A DNA stretch of 64,000 nt. It comes from Candidatus Absconditabacterales bacterium (lineage in GTDB: Bacteria > Patescibacteriota > Gracilibacteria > Absconditabacterales > Absconditicoccaceae). Below are positions 21,433 through 31,827 of this stretch, piece by piece. A program made the translations under genes and the position numbers. The stretch is taken from NCBI GenBank assembly GCA_937923605.1, contig CALDTY010000001.1, forward strand, positions 1 through 64,000, read 5' to 3'. Below the pieces are notes generated by a model. The model was given only the letters and a program-made list of their open reading frames with translations. It ran no database searches and was not told where the DNA came from. The first letter of the stretch is position 1; every line of letters starts with the position of its first letter.

Positions 21433-24400
21433 TTAGAATATTTCTGAAATAAATTCAAGTATATTTTGGATTATCATATACATTCAAAGGAGCGGTTTAG
21501 CAAACGCTCACGTTTGAGGAAGGAATGATGGTGGAGTAAAGTTAACTGGATCAGGTTCATAATTTGGTAAGCTAATAGCTTCTTGTTTCTTTAAAATTGA
21601 ATCTATAATTGTTGTATCCAATTCTATAATACAAGCGTTACTACAACCATCTCAGTTTTCCATATTACCATCATCACATTCTTCTGATGATTGATTTTTA
21701 ATACCATCACCACACTCTTTCACTTGTTCTATAATACATGAAGAGTCACAACCATCACTATTTCTTAAGTTTCCATCATCACATTGCTCAGATGACTGAT
21801 TAATATCTCCATCTCAACATACAGACTCAACGACAACTTCTACTTCAGGTTCAACTTCAACAACAGCCTCAACTATTTCTTCCTCTTGTATAGGTAATTC
21901 AAGTCATTCATTACGACAATACTTTGAACATCCATCTTCACTTTCAAAATTACCATCATCACATTCTTCTGACTTTTGATTAACTTCTCAGTCTCAACAA
22001 TAGTCTGTGATTCTTGCTCATCCTCATCATCCACCTAGATTTGATGTTATTACTTGACACTCACTTGTATTACAAGATCTTTGTGTACCAAGTTTAATAC
22101 TAACACATTTGTCATCGCTGACTTTTGCTCAAGTTGATGTTAGACAATCAACATCACGAACTTGTCTTCATCAGCCACATAACTCTGAACAAGCAGATCG
22201 CTCTCCTTCAACCCAATTATAAGTGTCACAAGATTGTTCATTACATACAGCATATGTCTCAGGCTTAACTCATGTACAAAGACTATCGCTCGCTTTATAT
22301 CCACTATCATCAATACATTCTACAACTCTTGTTTGTTCTCATCAACCACAAGTCTTAGTACATTGATTCCAATCTCTTGTTACCCAATTATATGCTTTAC
22401 AAGCATCTTCGTTACATGTTTCTAATACATCCGGTTTTGTCTTAAATTCTTCACAATATGTATCATTTACTCTCATATAATCACTCATTCTATGACATGT
22501 AACTACTCTAGATTTTTCTCATCAACCACATACTGCATCACAGCTAGATCGAGTTTCAACATTCCATTCGTAAGTTTCACATACATGTGAATTACAAGAT
22601 TCTGTTCCAGAAGGTTTAGCTCCATTACACATGCTATCATCTACAACAGTGTTATCTGAGTACTTTCTACATTGCACAGTACGAGCTGTTGTTCCCCCAC
22701 CACATAATTTTGTACACTCATTAAATTCTCATGTATACCAATCATACGTTTCACATGCTTGAGTGTTACATTCTTGTGTTTTAACTGGTTTTGGTTCAGT
22801 ACAATAAGATTCTGATATTTGTGCTCATGCATAATCACAAGCTACTACTCTAGTTTGCGTTCATCATCAACAATTTGCTGAACATTGTGTAAAGTCACTT
22901 GTATACCATTCATATACTTTTCATGAACACGTACATCAATCCTGCTGTATTCTATCATTTTTAGTAAGTGCATTATTATCATCACATGTAGATCACACTA
23001 CTTGTGCCTCAACTCAATTATCACATAAAGCCTGTATAAGAACTTCTTCGCAATCAATATTATTAGTTCCAGCAACAGCATAATCAGATACATGTGGATT
23101 ATGTCATGAGGTACAATTTCAATCTATATATGGTATATCTTCATCCAGTTGATTACTAGCGTCAATTCTAATTTCTGCAACATTACTTAATGCTCAGGTG
23201 TTTTCTTGGGATGTAATAACATCATACGTTATAGTAATATCTCATCATGGTGTAAAGTTAGTAAACGTATGAATTGTACTACGTTCTGTAGGAATTCATC
23301 ATCATCACCCAACTTGTGTTCATCATCATGAAGTATGATTAGCATCTCAACTTACTTGAAGATTATTAACAGTTAATAAATTTATGTAGTTAACAGTTAT
23401 CGTATCAATAAGATCAAAAGAAGGGACAGTATATGAAGTACTATTATTTTTGATTGTAATTTTAAACGAAATTGTATCTCAAACATCGTAAGGACCAGTA
23501 GTAACTAGTTCTTTATTAATAGACAAGTCATATCATTGAGTTACAGTTGATCATGCACAAGTACAACCATCACTTAAAATTACATCATTACTAGTATTAC
23601 TATTTCAATCATTACATGATGTTCATGGTGCTTGAGGAAGAACATCTGAATTACTACAAAAACAAATTCAAGGATCAGAACAAGTTAACTGGCAACCAAT
23701 AAAACTATACGTTGCACTAGTTCAATTTTTATAAGACTGCCCAGAAGGACATGCCTCATATTGTGGGCAATTTAGTTGACTACATTCTTCTATAGGGATA
23801 ATAATCCCAGTTCATTCACATGTACAACCATCTAGTTGAATTACATCATTTTCTGTTCATCTGTCTCAATCATTACATTCTATTCAAGAAGATTGCTTTA
23901 CATCTCAATTTTCACAGAAATCTAAGTCACATGAACAAGTGCTATAGTTAAACACTCATCAGTTACTGGTACAATAATCAGCATTACTTGGTCAGTCATT
24001 AGTTGATTCGCACATAGGTACACATTCAACTATAGGACAACCGGTCTGGCATCCATTCTGATCGTATGAAATATCTCAAACTGTCTTTGTTGTCCCAATT
24101 GCACAATCTACAATAGGACATTCTACTGCATCACAAAGTTCTGATACATAAACAGTTTGACATGAGTCGTTACAATATGAACAAGATCACCCAGGAGTAA
24201 CAGTACAAGATGGTTCTGGAGAATCGCAATCGGTAAGCGTATTATTATCAGTTGATGAATCAAATCATGCTTGTCCACATACATATGGTTCACAGATAGG
24301 TGTTCAATATCATGGACAAACTTCACATCAGTTAGCATCCATACCTCCTCCTGCTACATAATTAGGGTAAGTCATTTTTTCATAGTCTTCACATGTAACA

Positions 24401-26700
24401 ACAGCTGGAGATCAGCATTCAGGACATATTACTTCACACGTACATCAATCGCTTCCTATTGTTCCGTAGCCTCCATTTACCGTACATGAATCTCATGGTG
24501 TTTTTGGAGCTTCTCATGTTTCAACACAAGTACATTCTATCTCTCCACATCAAATGAAACAATTATTAGCATCATAAACACTATTTGTGTATGATCATGT
24601 TTGATTAAAGTCACAAGCAGATTCAGGATTTGCACATGAAGGTGGAGGTCCGCATTCTTCACTTACAGTAGTGAGTTCACATTTATCGTTACAATATGTA
24701 CAATCTCATCAAGGAGCTGGTATACACGCTGTTGTAGGGTCACTACAAGTACTTCCATCATTAGCTTGAGCATAGTTAAATCAGATATCTCCACATACTA
24801 GTGGAACACATTCAAAATTTTCACATACTTGACCACATTCGTTAGATGTTGAAGTTATATTAACCTGTTTATATCAAGCTCAACATTGTATTGGATCAGC
24901 ACATGCAGAACATGGTTCACAAGAACACGTTCCATCATTATAATATTCATTAGTTGTACAAGTGGATGATACAGCTTGATGATCAAATCACACTTCTGAA
25001 CATGAAAGTGGAGCACATTCAAAGTTATAGCAAGTTTCACCACATTCATTTGATGATGAAGTAGGATTTACTTGTTTATATCAAACTCAACATTGAATTG
25101 GATCAGCACAAGGTGAACAAGGTTCACAAGAACATGTGTTTGAATTATACGTTTCGGTTGTAGAACAAGTTTGTTCGATAGCTGTGCTATCAAATCAAAC
25201 TTCTCAACAAATAGGATCCTTAATACAAGTACATCAATCTTGATCAATCGTTCAACTTACTCAATTAATTGCACAGATATCTCATTCATTTTTAGGTGCT
25301 TCATTTGTATTCTCACAAACGCATGGTCATGGAAGAGCACATTGTGTTATACATCAATTTTCTATAACTTCATCTGATCATGCAGAATAACTTTGTCATG
25401 TAGGACAAGCAGCAAGTCTAGGACAAGCAATACTTTCACACTCAGGAGTTATTGTAGTTCATTCACATGTACATCAATCTTGTTGAATCATATCATTCTC
25501 AGTTGTAGTGATGTCATCATTACATACTGTTCATACAGTTTGTATCTCAGTTCAATTAGGACAAAGTTCAATTTCAGTCGGAATACAACTACAAGTTGAT
25601 GCGTCATATATTCAAGGCAACGAATTATGTGTACATGCAGCTCAATCTGTCTTTGTAGCTACACATTCGACATATTGTATTGGTTCACAAGTACATCAAT
25701 CTGAAGAAATTACTCACGTTGATGATGAAGGATCAGTTCATCAAGTAAAACCCACTTCCTCTACTATCTGTACTTGTTCTCCATTTGTAACAACTCATGT
25801 TACTTCACATGGTGTTCAGGGAGCAATTGGTTTATCACATGTTGGTAGAACTACTGAATTTCATTCACATCAACAAGGCATCGTATTTAATGCAGGCATT
25901 GATTTAGCTCAACATACTTGTCTATAATCTGGAATGTCACCACAATTATAATATAAATTTACAAACAGTTGTTCTCCACATGTAGGCATTGCACCATCAA
26001 AATCATGAGTAATAACATTAAAATTTGGATCATTTGGTGACGGCACGTAAAAAACTCATGAAGTATAAATAGTTCATGCAGCATTTACTATATCAAATGG
26101 CGAATCTCAATCAACAATATGTCATAAAGAAATACTAACTGAAGTACATGATACATTTGCATCACATCAAGATAATTCAGGCATATCCATATTACCTGAA
26201 CTTCAATTTATAGATGTTCATCACAAATTCTGACCATCCTCACTAGGAACATCTTGTATTGATACAGTGTCTATGCTATCAAGAGATTGAACTCAGAATC
26301 AAGCTATGTCTTTTAAAGGTACAATACATTTACAACCACTAGCATCAAATACTTTTCATGAGTCACTACAAGAATCTCCTGGTATTCCTGGATTTTTTCA
26401 TCATGCACAAGTTGAAGGAATTCAAACACACAAGCATCAATACTGACCTATGCTATCTGATTGTGTATCAGGATTTCAATCATCACAAGATTGACCTAAC
26501 GGAAGTCTTTTTGATCAATCTTCACAGAAATTAGCATCTCATCAAATTGATGCTAAAACGTCATCAGATAACATTTCATAAGTGAAATTCATATCCATCT
26601 CAGGTGACGGTGATGATGATTTATTGCCATAGAATAAAAGTATTCACAAAAGAAATACTGTGAATAAACTTAGGAGCAATCAAGATAATTTTGTTTTCAT
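21433..26700 (-). CDS. Giant cysteine-rich surface protein with thrombospondin-1-like repeats, LPQTG near the end
   Basis: 1755 aa, TGA as Gly. The N-terminus is a signal anchor (MKTKLSGLLLSLFTVFLLG). A long Cys-rich body (about 60-1030) with many CxxC pairs is followed by a DUF11-type domain (about 1047-1195, YDLSINKELVTTGPYDVG). Five thrombospondin type-1-like repeats lie at about 1255-1545, each with a W, the CGGG core and R-V-x-C (for example CTKLCGGGTTARTVQC); the CGGG glycines are often UGA. Three Myxococcus-type Cys-rich repeats come next, then LPQTG at 1727-1731, its Gly encoded by UGA, and a 24-residue hydrophobic tail with no terminal Arg/Lys cluster. It is paralogous at the C-terminus to the 2159-aa protein. 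The thioredoxin-like lipoprotein gene lies upstream. Confidence 0.87.
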
Positions 26701-26729
26701 TTTTGTATGAGTAATTAAAAGTTTTATAT

Positions 26730-26758
26730 ATTATATATATATAAATACATTTTGTCAA
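26730..26758 (-). promoter_or_regulatory. Promoter of the 1755-aa surface protein gene
   Basis: Minus strand TTGACA (26753-26758), 17-nt spacer, consensus TATAAT (26730-26735), about 30 bases before the ATG at 26700. A near-consensus box pair suggests high expression. Confidence 0.7.
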
Positions 26759-26776
26759 AAAAATTGAATCTAAAAA

Positions 26777-26797
26777 ACGAACCTATATGGTTCGTTC
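26777..26797 (-). terminator. Terminator after the thioredoxin-like lipoprotein gene
   Basis: Stem AACGAACC / GGTTCGTT with a short TATAT loop and A/T runs, 30 bases past the TAA at 26827. It separates this gene from the downstream giant gene. Confidence 0.75.
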
Positions 26798-26826
26798 ATT
26801 TAATCAGGGTTATAGTCAATGAGTGT

Positions 26827-27231
26827 TTATTTACATAAAGCCATAAGAGCTTCTTTAGTCATTAGTCCAGGATATAATATTCATTTAAATTCTGATGTTG
26901 GGAATCATGAAACATTTGCTGCAAGACAAATATTTCTATCTGCATCGCAATCTATAGATACGATTTCATCTGCTCTTTCTCAAAAGACTTCAACTTGGTC
27001 CTGGCAGTATTTACATCAATCTATGCTATATAGTTTATAATCATTCTCTAATAAGCAATCTACTAATCAATCAGCACTTTGTGTACCAAAGTCTTCATCT
27101 CATGTTCATACTGATCAAGTTTGAATAACAGCATCTTCAATAATTGTAGTATCTGTATCGGATGCTCATCAGCAACCAACTAACACTAATCACATAACAA
27201 TTGATATTCAAAATGGTAATAATTTTTTCAT
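26827..27231 (-). CDS. Thioredoxin-fold lipoprotein with CxxC
   Basis: 134 aa. The lipoprotein signal (MKKLLPFGISIVMGLVLVGC) has its Cys at residue 20. A short thioredoxin-like domain follows with the redox pair GCKYCQDQ and a cis-Pro region SGFPTSEF, as in the small thioredoxin domains associated with VKOR. It should sit outside the membrane and oxidise or isomerise disulfides. Its position directly upstream of two giant Cys-rich surface genes makes those proteins the likely substrates. No DsbB or VKOR partner is in the window. Confidence 0.8.
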
Positions 27232-27294
27232 TTTTCACTAATAAAATGCTAAAAGATGATTATGAATGTAATAAGAATAATTTTCCAAAAATCA

Positions 27295-27753
27295 ATGAAA
27301 CTCATCAGCAAAAATAAACGTGTGTATTTTGATTATGAGATAACACAAACTATAGAGGTTTGAATAATTTTGCGTTGATATGAAGTTAAATCACTAAGAT
27401 GATGAAAAGTGAATATTAAAGATGCGGTAGCTCTGATTAATGACTGAGAATTATGGCTTCACAATATTGATATACCATTATATGAAAAGACTAATCCTCA
27501 TAATGCTCCAGGATATATAGCTAAAACAAAAAGAAAATTATTAATTTGAAAAAATGAATTAGCTAAATTATCATCTAAGATTGATATTACCTGATCAAGA
27601 TTGCTAGTATTAGAAATTTATTTCACCAGTCGTCAAAAAGTAAAACTTTCACTCTGATTGTGAAAACGCAAGAAAAAAGTTGAAAAACGTTCCGCAATAA
27701 AAGAAAGAGAAACCAAAAGACAGATGCAGAAAGAAATTAGAAAATACAATTAA
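27295..27753 (+). CDS. smpB: SsrA (tmRNA)-binding protein SmpB
   Basis: 152-aa partner of tmRNA in ribosome rescue. Typical features: N-terminal KNKRVYFDYEI, the RGYEVKSLRGGKVNIKDA signature with two adjacent UGA glycines, and the basic C-terminal tail KRSAIKERETKRQMQKEIRKYN. The length is normal. Nine of ten glycines are UGA, a good internal check of the code. No tmRNA gene is visible in the window. Its stop overlaps that of the convergent gene by two bases. Confidence 0.97.
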
Positions 27754-28943
27754 ACACTAACTTTAGAAGAGTCTAATATTTTTAATAATAATTTTGGAAA
27801 ATATCATATAAAATCAGCTCTCATTGCTAAATGCAATTCTTCTTCTGATATTAAACTATGCTGAACTCAATCGTCTTTCATACCTAATCACTTCTTCTTA
27901 ATTTTTGTATTGAATAGTCATTTATACAATACTAAATATGTTTCATCTGTACCTAAAACTTTTCAATCTTCAACTATCTTATAATAAGGTAATAAATTTG
28001 TCTTAAAAAAATATCTTAAAGATCAAAGAATCTTATAAAAATTTCTATTTAACATATTTTCATTGGCTTTATTATCGTTTTTATCATATTTATTTGAATA
28101 AAATTTAAATATATCAAATGCTTCTTTTGTCATCTCTAGTATTGATATATACTCCTTTTGAAGTTGATAGTCTCGTCAAAGTTTTTCCATGTCTTTGTAA
28201 ATTTCATGATCATCAGATATCTTAAGCTCCTTTCTAAACGTCTTTTCGTATTCTGGATCTCGCTGATATCTATTTAACCTCCTTCAAGTCTTCATTGATA
28301 TAGGTCATTTTGCTTTTGACTTTTGACTAACGTTAGAAGTCCTTGTTTTCTTTTTTAATTTTACTACAACCGGTTGCTTGCTACTTAAATCAATATTCTT
28401 TTCAGAAAACCTTTCTCAATCATCCTGTATTGATGGTATTGTTGTAGACTCTTGTTTAAGAAGAGTTTTTGGTGATTTTTTTTCAATTCCACTCTTGTTT
28501 ACTACAAAATTCTTTTTCTTAATTGGTCTTTCTTTTACATTTTTTTCAGGTACTGGAATATGATTAATATTCTCACAAAACTGATTAAAGTTTTCTTCAG
28601 TAGAAAAATCATGATGACGTAGAAGATTGAAAATATGTATTCTATTATTGCTATTTGATTTTAAATTAAATAGTTTACAAATCATACTCATAAGTTGTCT
28701 TTGTGAATCAAAAACAATAGCAAATTCTTCATTTCTTGCATAAATTGTTGATCATGAAGCATAAGTATCATTTTCAGAAGGCAATGAGTCTCAATTTTTT
28801 GATAAAGCTTTCTCTAAAGACACAATAGTATCTTTAATCATATCAAAAAATGACGCATTCTTAATATCTTCAATTGCTATATGATTATCTTTTCATGACT
28901 TAATATTATTGAACATTGAATTCGTATATTTTTTTTCATTCAT
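27750..28943 (-). CDS. Hypothetical protein, charged
   Basis: 397 aa starting at ATG 28943. It is rich in Lys, Asn, Asp and Ser with no signal peptide or membrane segment. The middle (about 130-215) is a low-complexity basic linker (KKKNFVVNKSGIEKK), and the C-terminal third is helical and Tyr/Phe-rich. Several glycines are UGA. I do not recognise a family. Tail-to-tail overlap with smpB by three bases. Confidence 0.65.
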
Positions 28944-29018
28944 AGGACTTATTTGTTATATAATACAAAAAAATATTATGTACAAAATACAGCTATTATC
29001 AAGTTAATTATTCAATAT

Positions 29019-29912
29019 TTATTTTAAGTCAAGTTTTAGACTTATGTTATCTCAATAACAATCTAGAAAATCCAACCTATATGCGGTCAAAAACATTGGT
29101 GGACTATCATCCAATCAATACAGATAATCTCAAATTATTGGAAGTCCATATGTACTCAAATGATATCTAATCTGGTGAGTGCGTCCAGTCAATATCTCAA
29201 CCTTTATTGATCACCTCTGAAGATCATGAGTAAGTTCAGTTATTTTAGTAATTCCTCTTTTAATTATCGCATGTGGTACTTTAGGGATAACATCTTCATC
29301 AATTATATAGGGCAAACTAGTTGAAATACTTTCCAAAAAATCACGTCATTTTGATGTAATATGTACTTCTGCTAAGTAGTATTTCTTTAAAGGCACCATC
29401 TCTTTCTCAGAAAATGAAGATAATAATGACTTTCTCTGGAATAAATCTTTAAAATGTGATAATCAACGTTCAGTCTTTGCAATGATCATTAATCCATCTG
29501 TTTCCTTATCTAATCTGTGTACTAATCAAGCTCTCACAAAAGATCAAGTACTAGGCAAAATAGTTTTTCATTGTGTACCTTGTTGAAGATAATGATAAAC
29601 TCATCATACTACACTAGGGTATTGAATGTCCCGGACACTGTTTGGATGACTTAATACTCATTTAGGCTTATAAATAACCATATAATCTACTTTCTCTAAA
29701 CGAACATCAATATCCCATGCTTCACATTCTTGTAGAATTCATCAATCTTCAAATCTTTGTAAATCAGCTATGTTCACTATGTCTCAATTCTTAAGTTTAT
29801 AAGATTTTTTGAGCTTTCTATCATTGATAGTTACGATTCATCTATCAAATAAATGTCAAAAAAAACTTCTACTATAAGGAAGTTGGTTTGATAATCGCTT
29901 GTCTATCCTCAT
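29019..29912 (-). CDS. RluA-type 23S rRNA pseudouridine synthase
   Basis: 297 aa. An N-terminal S4 RNA-binding domain (LPYSRSFFGHLFDRG) precedes the catalytic domain, with the active-site Asp in LVHRLDKETDGLMIIAKT near residue 150 and the KKYYLAEV and GRTHQIRYHLS strands after it. It converts uridines to pseudouridine in rRNA; which site cannot be told. The ATG at 29912 was chosen because an in-frame TAA lies upstream with no other ATG between. It belongs to the RluC/RluD branch and has normal length. Confidence 0.9.
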
Positions 29913-30230
29913 TCACGATCAAGTATAAGTGAGAGTTGTAACTTCGTTTGTAATTGTATAACATTAAGTGTTAAAAATATATGAAATCCGATTGTTGGTA
30001 CAATTGCGTTAATAAATTGCTCAGGCAAATGTGCTGACAAAAAAACAGGGTAATAATTAAATATGTCAGCAAAGTTAAAATTCATTTACACATTAGGTTA
30101 ATTTCTGAGCTTTAACTGCTCTATTTCTTTTAAAAGTGGGTCAATTCAGTTGATACAATTATAGTATACAAAATAAAAAAAAATGGAAGCTAAATATAAT
30201 TCAACCTCCATTTATAATTTCAATAACTTA

Positions 30231-30797
30231 TCAATCATCACACATGTCTAATCTATAAATATCTATGCCTAACTTGATACGATGTCTCCAATTATGTCTA
30301 ATGTATCTATTCTCAATTTTATTAGGATGAATAAGTCCTAAACGATGTTCTTCGCAAGCTCCATTTGAGTACAAAAAGGTGGGCAGAAACATTAAGATTA
30401 CTCTTTTAGTTTGAGATAAGAATACTGGTTTATAGAATTGATGGATAATTGCCTGATCTGGAACTCCTTCTTCAGTCTTACCAGCTTTAAGTCTCCTTTG
30501 CTTAATAGCTGTAATTGGCTCCTCAAATGGCAATTGATCAAATACAACAATATTCTTTTGTTTAGCGAAATGATTAGCAGCATCATGAATATCATCTACT
30601 CTCTCTTGCCATGTTTGAGTATCCAATCCGGTGCTTATAGGTCCACAAACTTGCAAAAGACGTAGTTTTTGAAATTCAGTATGTGCTTCAAAATAAGAAA
30701 TTGCTACTTCAGACAATGCATCGTAAGTCAAAATTGATTCATCGTTAGCAATTTCTCGCAGTCTTGTGATGTCATTCGGTGTCAGTTCTGTTTTCAT
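30231..30797 (-). CDS. UGA-free protein, nucleoside 2-deoxyribosyltransferase-like fold suspected
   Basis: 188 aa, soluble. The segment VCGPISTGLD near residue 50, a helix, then NIVVFDQLPFEEPI, and later YSNGACEEHRLGL recall the Rossmann-like nucleoside deoxyribosyltransferase/DUF4406 group, where a Glu in the last motif is catalytic. This is a weak resemblance. All seven glycines are GGN. It has its own promoter (30828-30855) with a 16-nt spacer and stands alone between the RluA-type gene and the SufD-like gene. Confidence 0.5.
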   Translation of the reverse strand: MKTELTPNDITRLREIANDESILTYDALSEVAISYFEAHTEFQKLRLLQVCGPISTGLDTQTWQERVDDIHDAANHFAKQKNIVVFDQLPFEEPITAIKQRRLKAGKTEEGVPDQAIIHQFYKPVFLSQTKRVILMFLPTFLYSNGACEEHRLGLIHPNKIENRYIRHNWRHRIKLGIDIYRLDMCDD

Positions 30798-30827
30798 AAT
30801 TACTTTTTATTATATAAGATATATACT

Positions 30828-30855
30828 TTTATATATTATTCAAGAATATAGTCAA
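30828..30855 (-). promoter_or_regulatory. Promoter of the 188-aa UGA-free gene
   Basis: Minus strand TTGACT (30850-30855), 16-nt spacer, TATAAA (30828-30833). It overlaps the 3' end of the SufD-like gene. Confidence 0.6.
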
Positions 30856-31495
30856 TACAACTCCTTATAAGTATTTCCCTTTCAGGACTTGCATCAATTC
30901 ATTCGAATACCTGTTCCACATATCATTGTATCATAAGCTGCTCAGCTTCATGTTTTTCTAATCATCTAGATCTCATATAGAATAACTTTTTTGGGTCCAA
31001 TTTTTGAATTCTAGCTCAATGACTTGCGGAAACATCACTGCTCCTTACATCAAGCATAGGTAGTGTTTTTATTTTTATCTTATCTCATAGAATGATATTC
31101 TCTTCTAACAGATGTCATGATATCTTTTTGCATCCCTCATGCAAATCTACTCATCAATCAATTTCACACACAGATCAATCTTGAAGAAATGAGACAATAT
31201 GAAGATCAGCTTCAGAATAATTATGATATAAGTGCGCATGACATTTAAGAGTAAGTTTAGATGAATCCTTTGCTAAAACTAATCATTTAACAATTATGTT
31301 TGCTGATTCTCATCAAGTTTCAATAACCAAATTTAAATTTACTTCCTCTTTCATAACAAAAAAATAATGAAGAGTAGATCATCATGCTACCTTAATTGTT
31401 TTTGTTCATGATCAGTGATCAAATGAATCAACGATGATTTTAGTTCATTTTTGTGAAATAGTTATTGACTCATAATTATTAGTTTGTATATTCAT
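30836..31495 (-). CDS. SufB/SufD-family Fe-S cluster scaffold protein (short)
   Basis: 219 aa, shorter than usual SufB or SufD (over 400 aa), containing only the beta-helical core. The C-terminal signature LPMLDVRSSDVSASHGARIQ and FYMRSRGLEKHEAEQLMI is clear SufBD. Normal partners SufC (ATPase) and SufS/U are not in the window. The Suf scaffold assembles Fe-S clusters in the cytoplasm. Whether this reduced form works alone or with a distant SufC is unknown. Glycines are largely UGA. Confidence 0.85.
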
Positions 31496-31529
31496 ATGGA
31501 GACTTAAAAATGAAAAGAAATAAGATTGT

Positions 31530-31557
31530 TTGACAAAAGCAATTTAGTTAGTATAAA
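31530..31557 (+). promoter_or_regulatory. Promoter of the 71-aa membrane protein gene
   Basis: TTGACA (31530-31535), 16-nt spacer, TATAAA (31552-31557), with the ATG at 31578. Confidence 0.65.
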
Positions 31558-31577
31558 AGAATTACATAAAAACATAA

Positions 31578-31793
31578 ATGAAACATATGATACGATTACT
31601 TAAAAAAATATTTAGAATAATATTTATCATAGTGCCAATTGGCCTAGGAGCTGTATTAATCCAAGTTGCAACTACAATTAGATTCGGAGATCCAGTTTCA
31701 CTAAGTCTTAATCAACGACTTGGATATGGATTAACAGGTTTAATGCTTTTTTGTATTGGATTTGCAATAGCAATATTCACTGATAGAGATTAA
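31578..31793 (+). CDS. Small two-TM UGA-free membrane protein
   Basis: 71 aa. A basic N-terminus, one hydrophobic helix at about 13-30 (IFIIVPIGLGAVLIQVA), a polar loop, and a second at about 49-66 (GLTGLMLFCIGFAIAIF), ending in TDRD. It is a stand-alone unit with its own promoter and terminator. All seven glycines are GGN. Function unknown. Confidence 0.6.
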   Translation: MKHMIRLLKKIFRIIFIIVPIGLGAVLIQVATTIRFGDPVSLSLNQRLGYGLTGLMLFCIGFAIAIFTDRD

Positions 31794-31795
31794 TG

Positions 31796-31823
31796 AAAGC
31801 GCATTTTTATAAAAGTGCGCTTT
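31796..31823 (+). terminator. Terminator between the 71-aa gene and pheT
   Basis: Stem AAAGCGCA / TGCGCTTT with an A/T-rich loop. It ends both the plus-strand small gene and the convergent pheT gene. Confidence 0.7.
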
Positions 31824-31827
31824 TAAA

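Noticed and set aside
15085-25927. Open frames on either strand inside the giant genes (for example 18277-18484, 24123-24338, 25508-25927)
   Set aside because: They are out of frame with the DUF11, TSP1 and Cys-rich repeats, have odd composition driven by the repetitive complement, and lack start signals.
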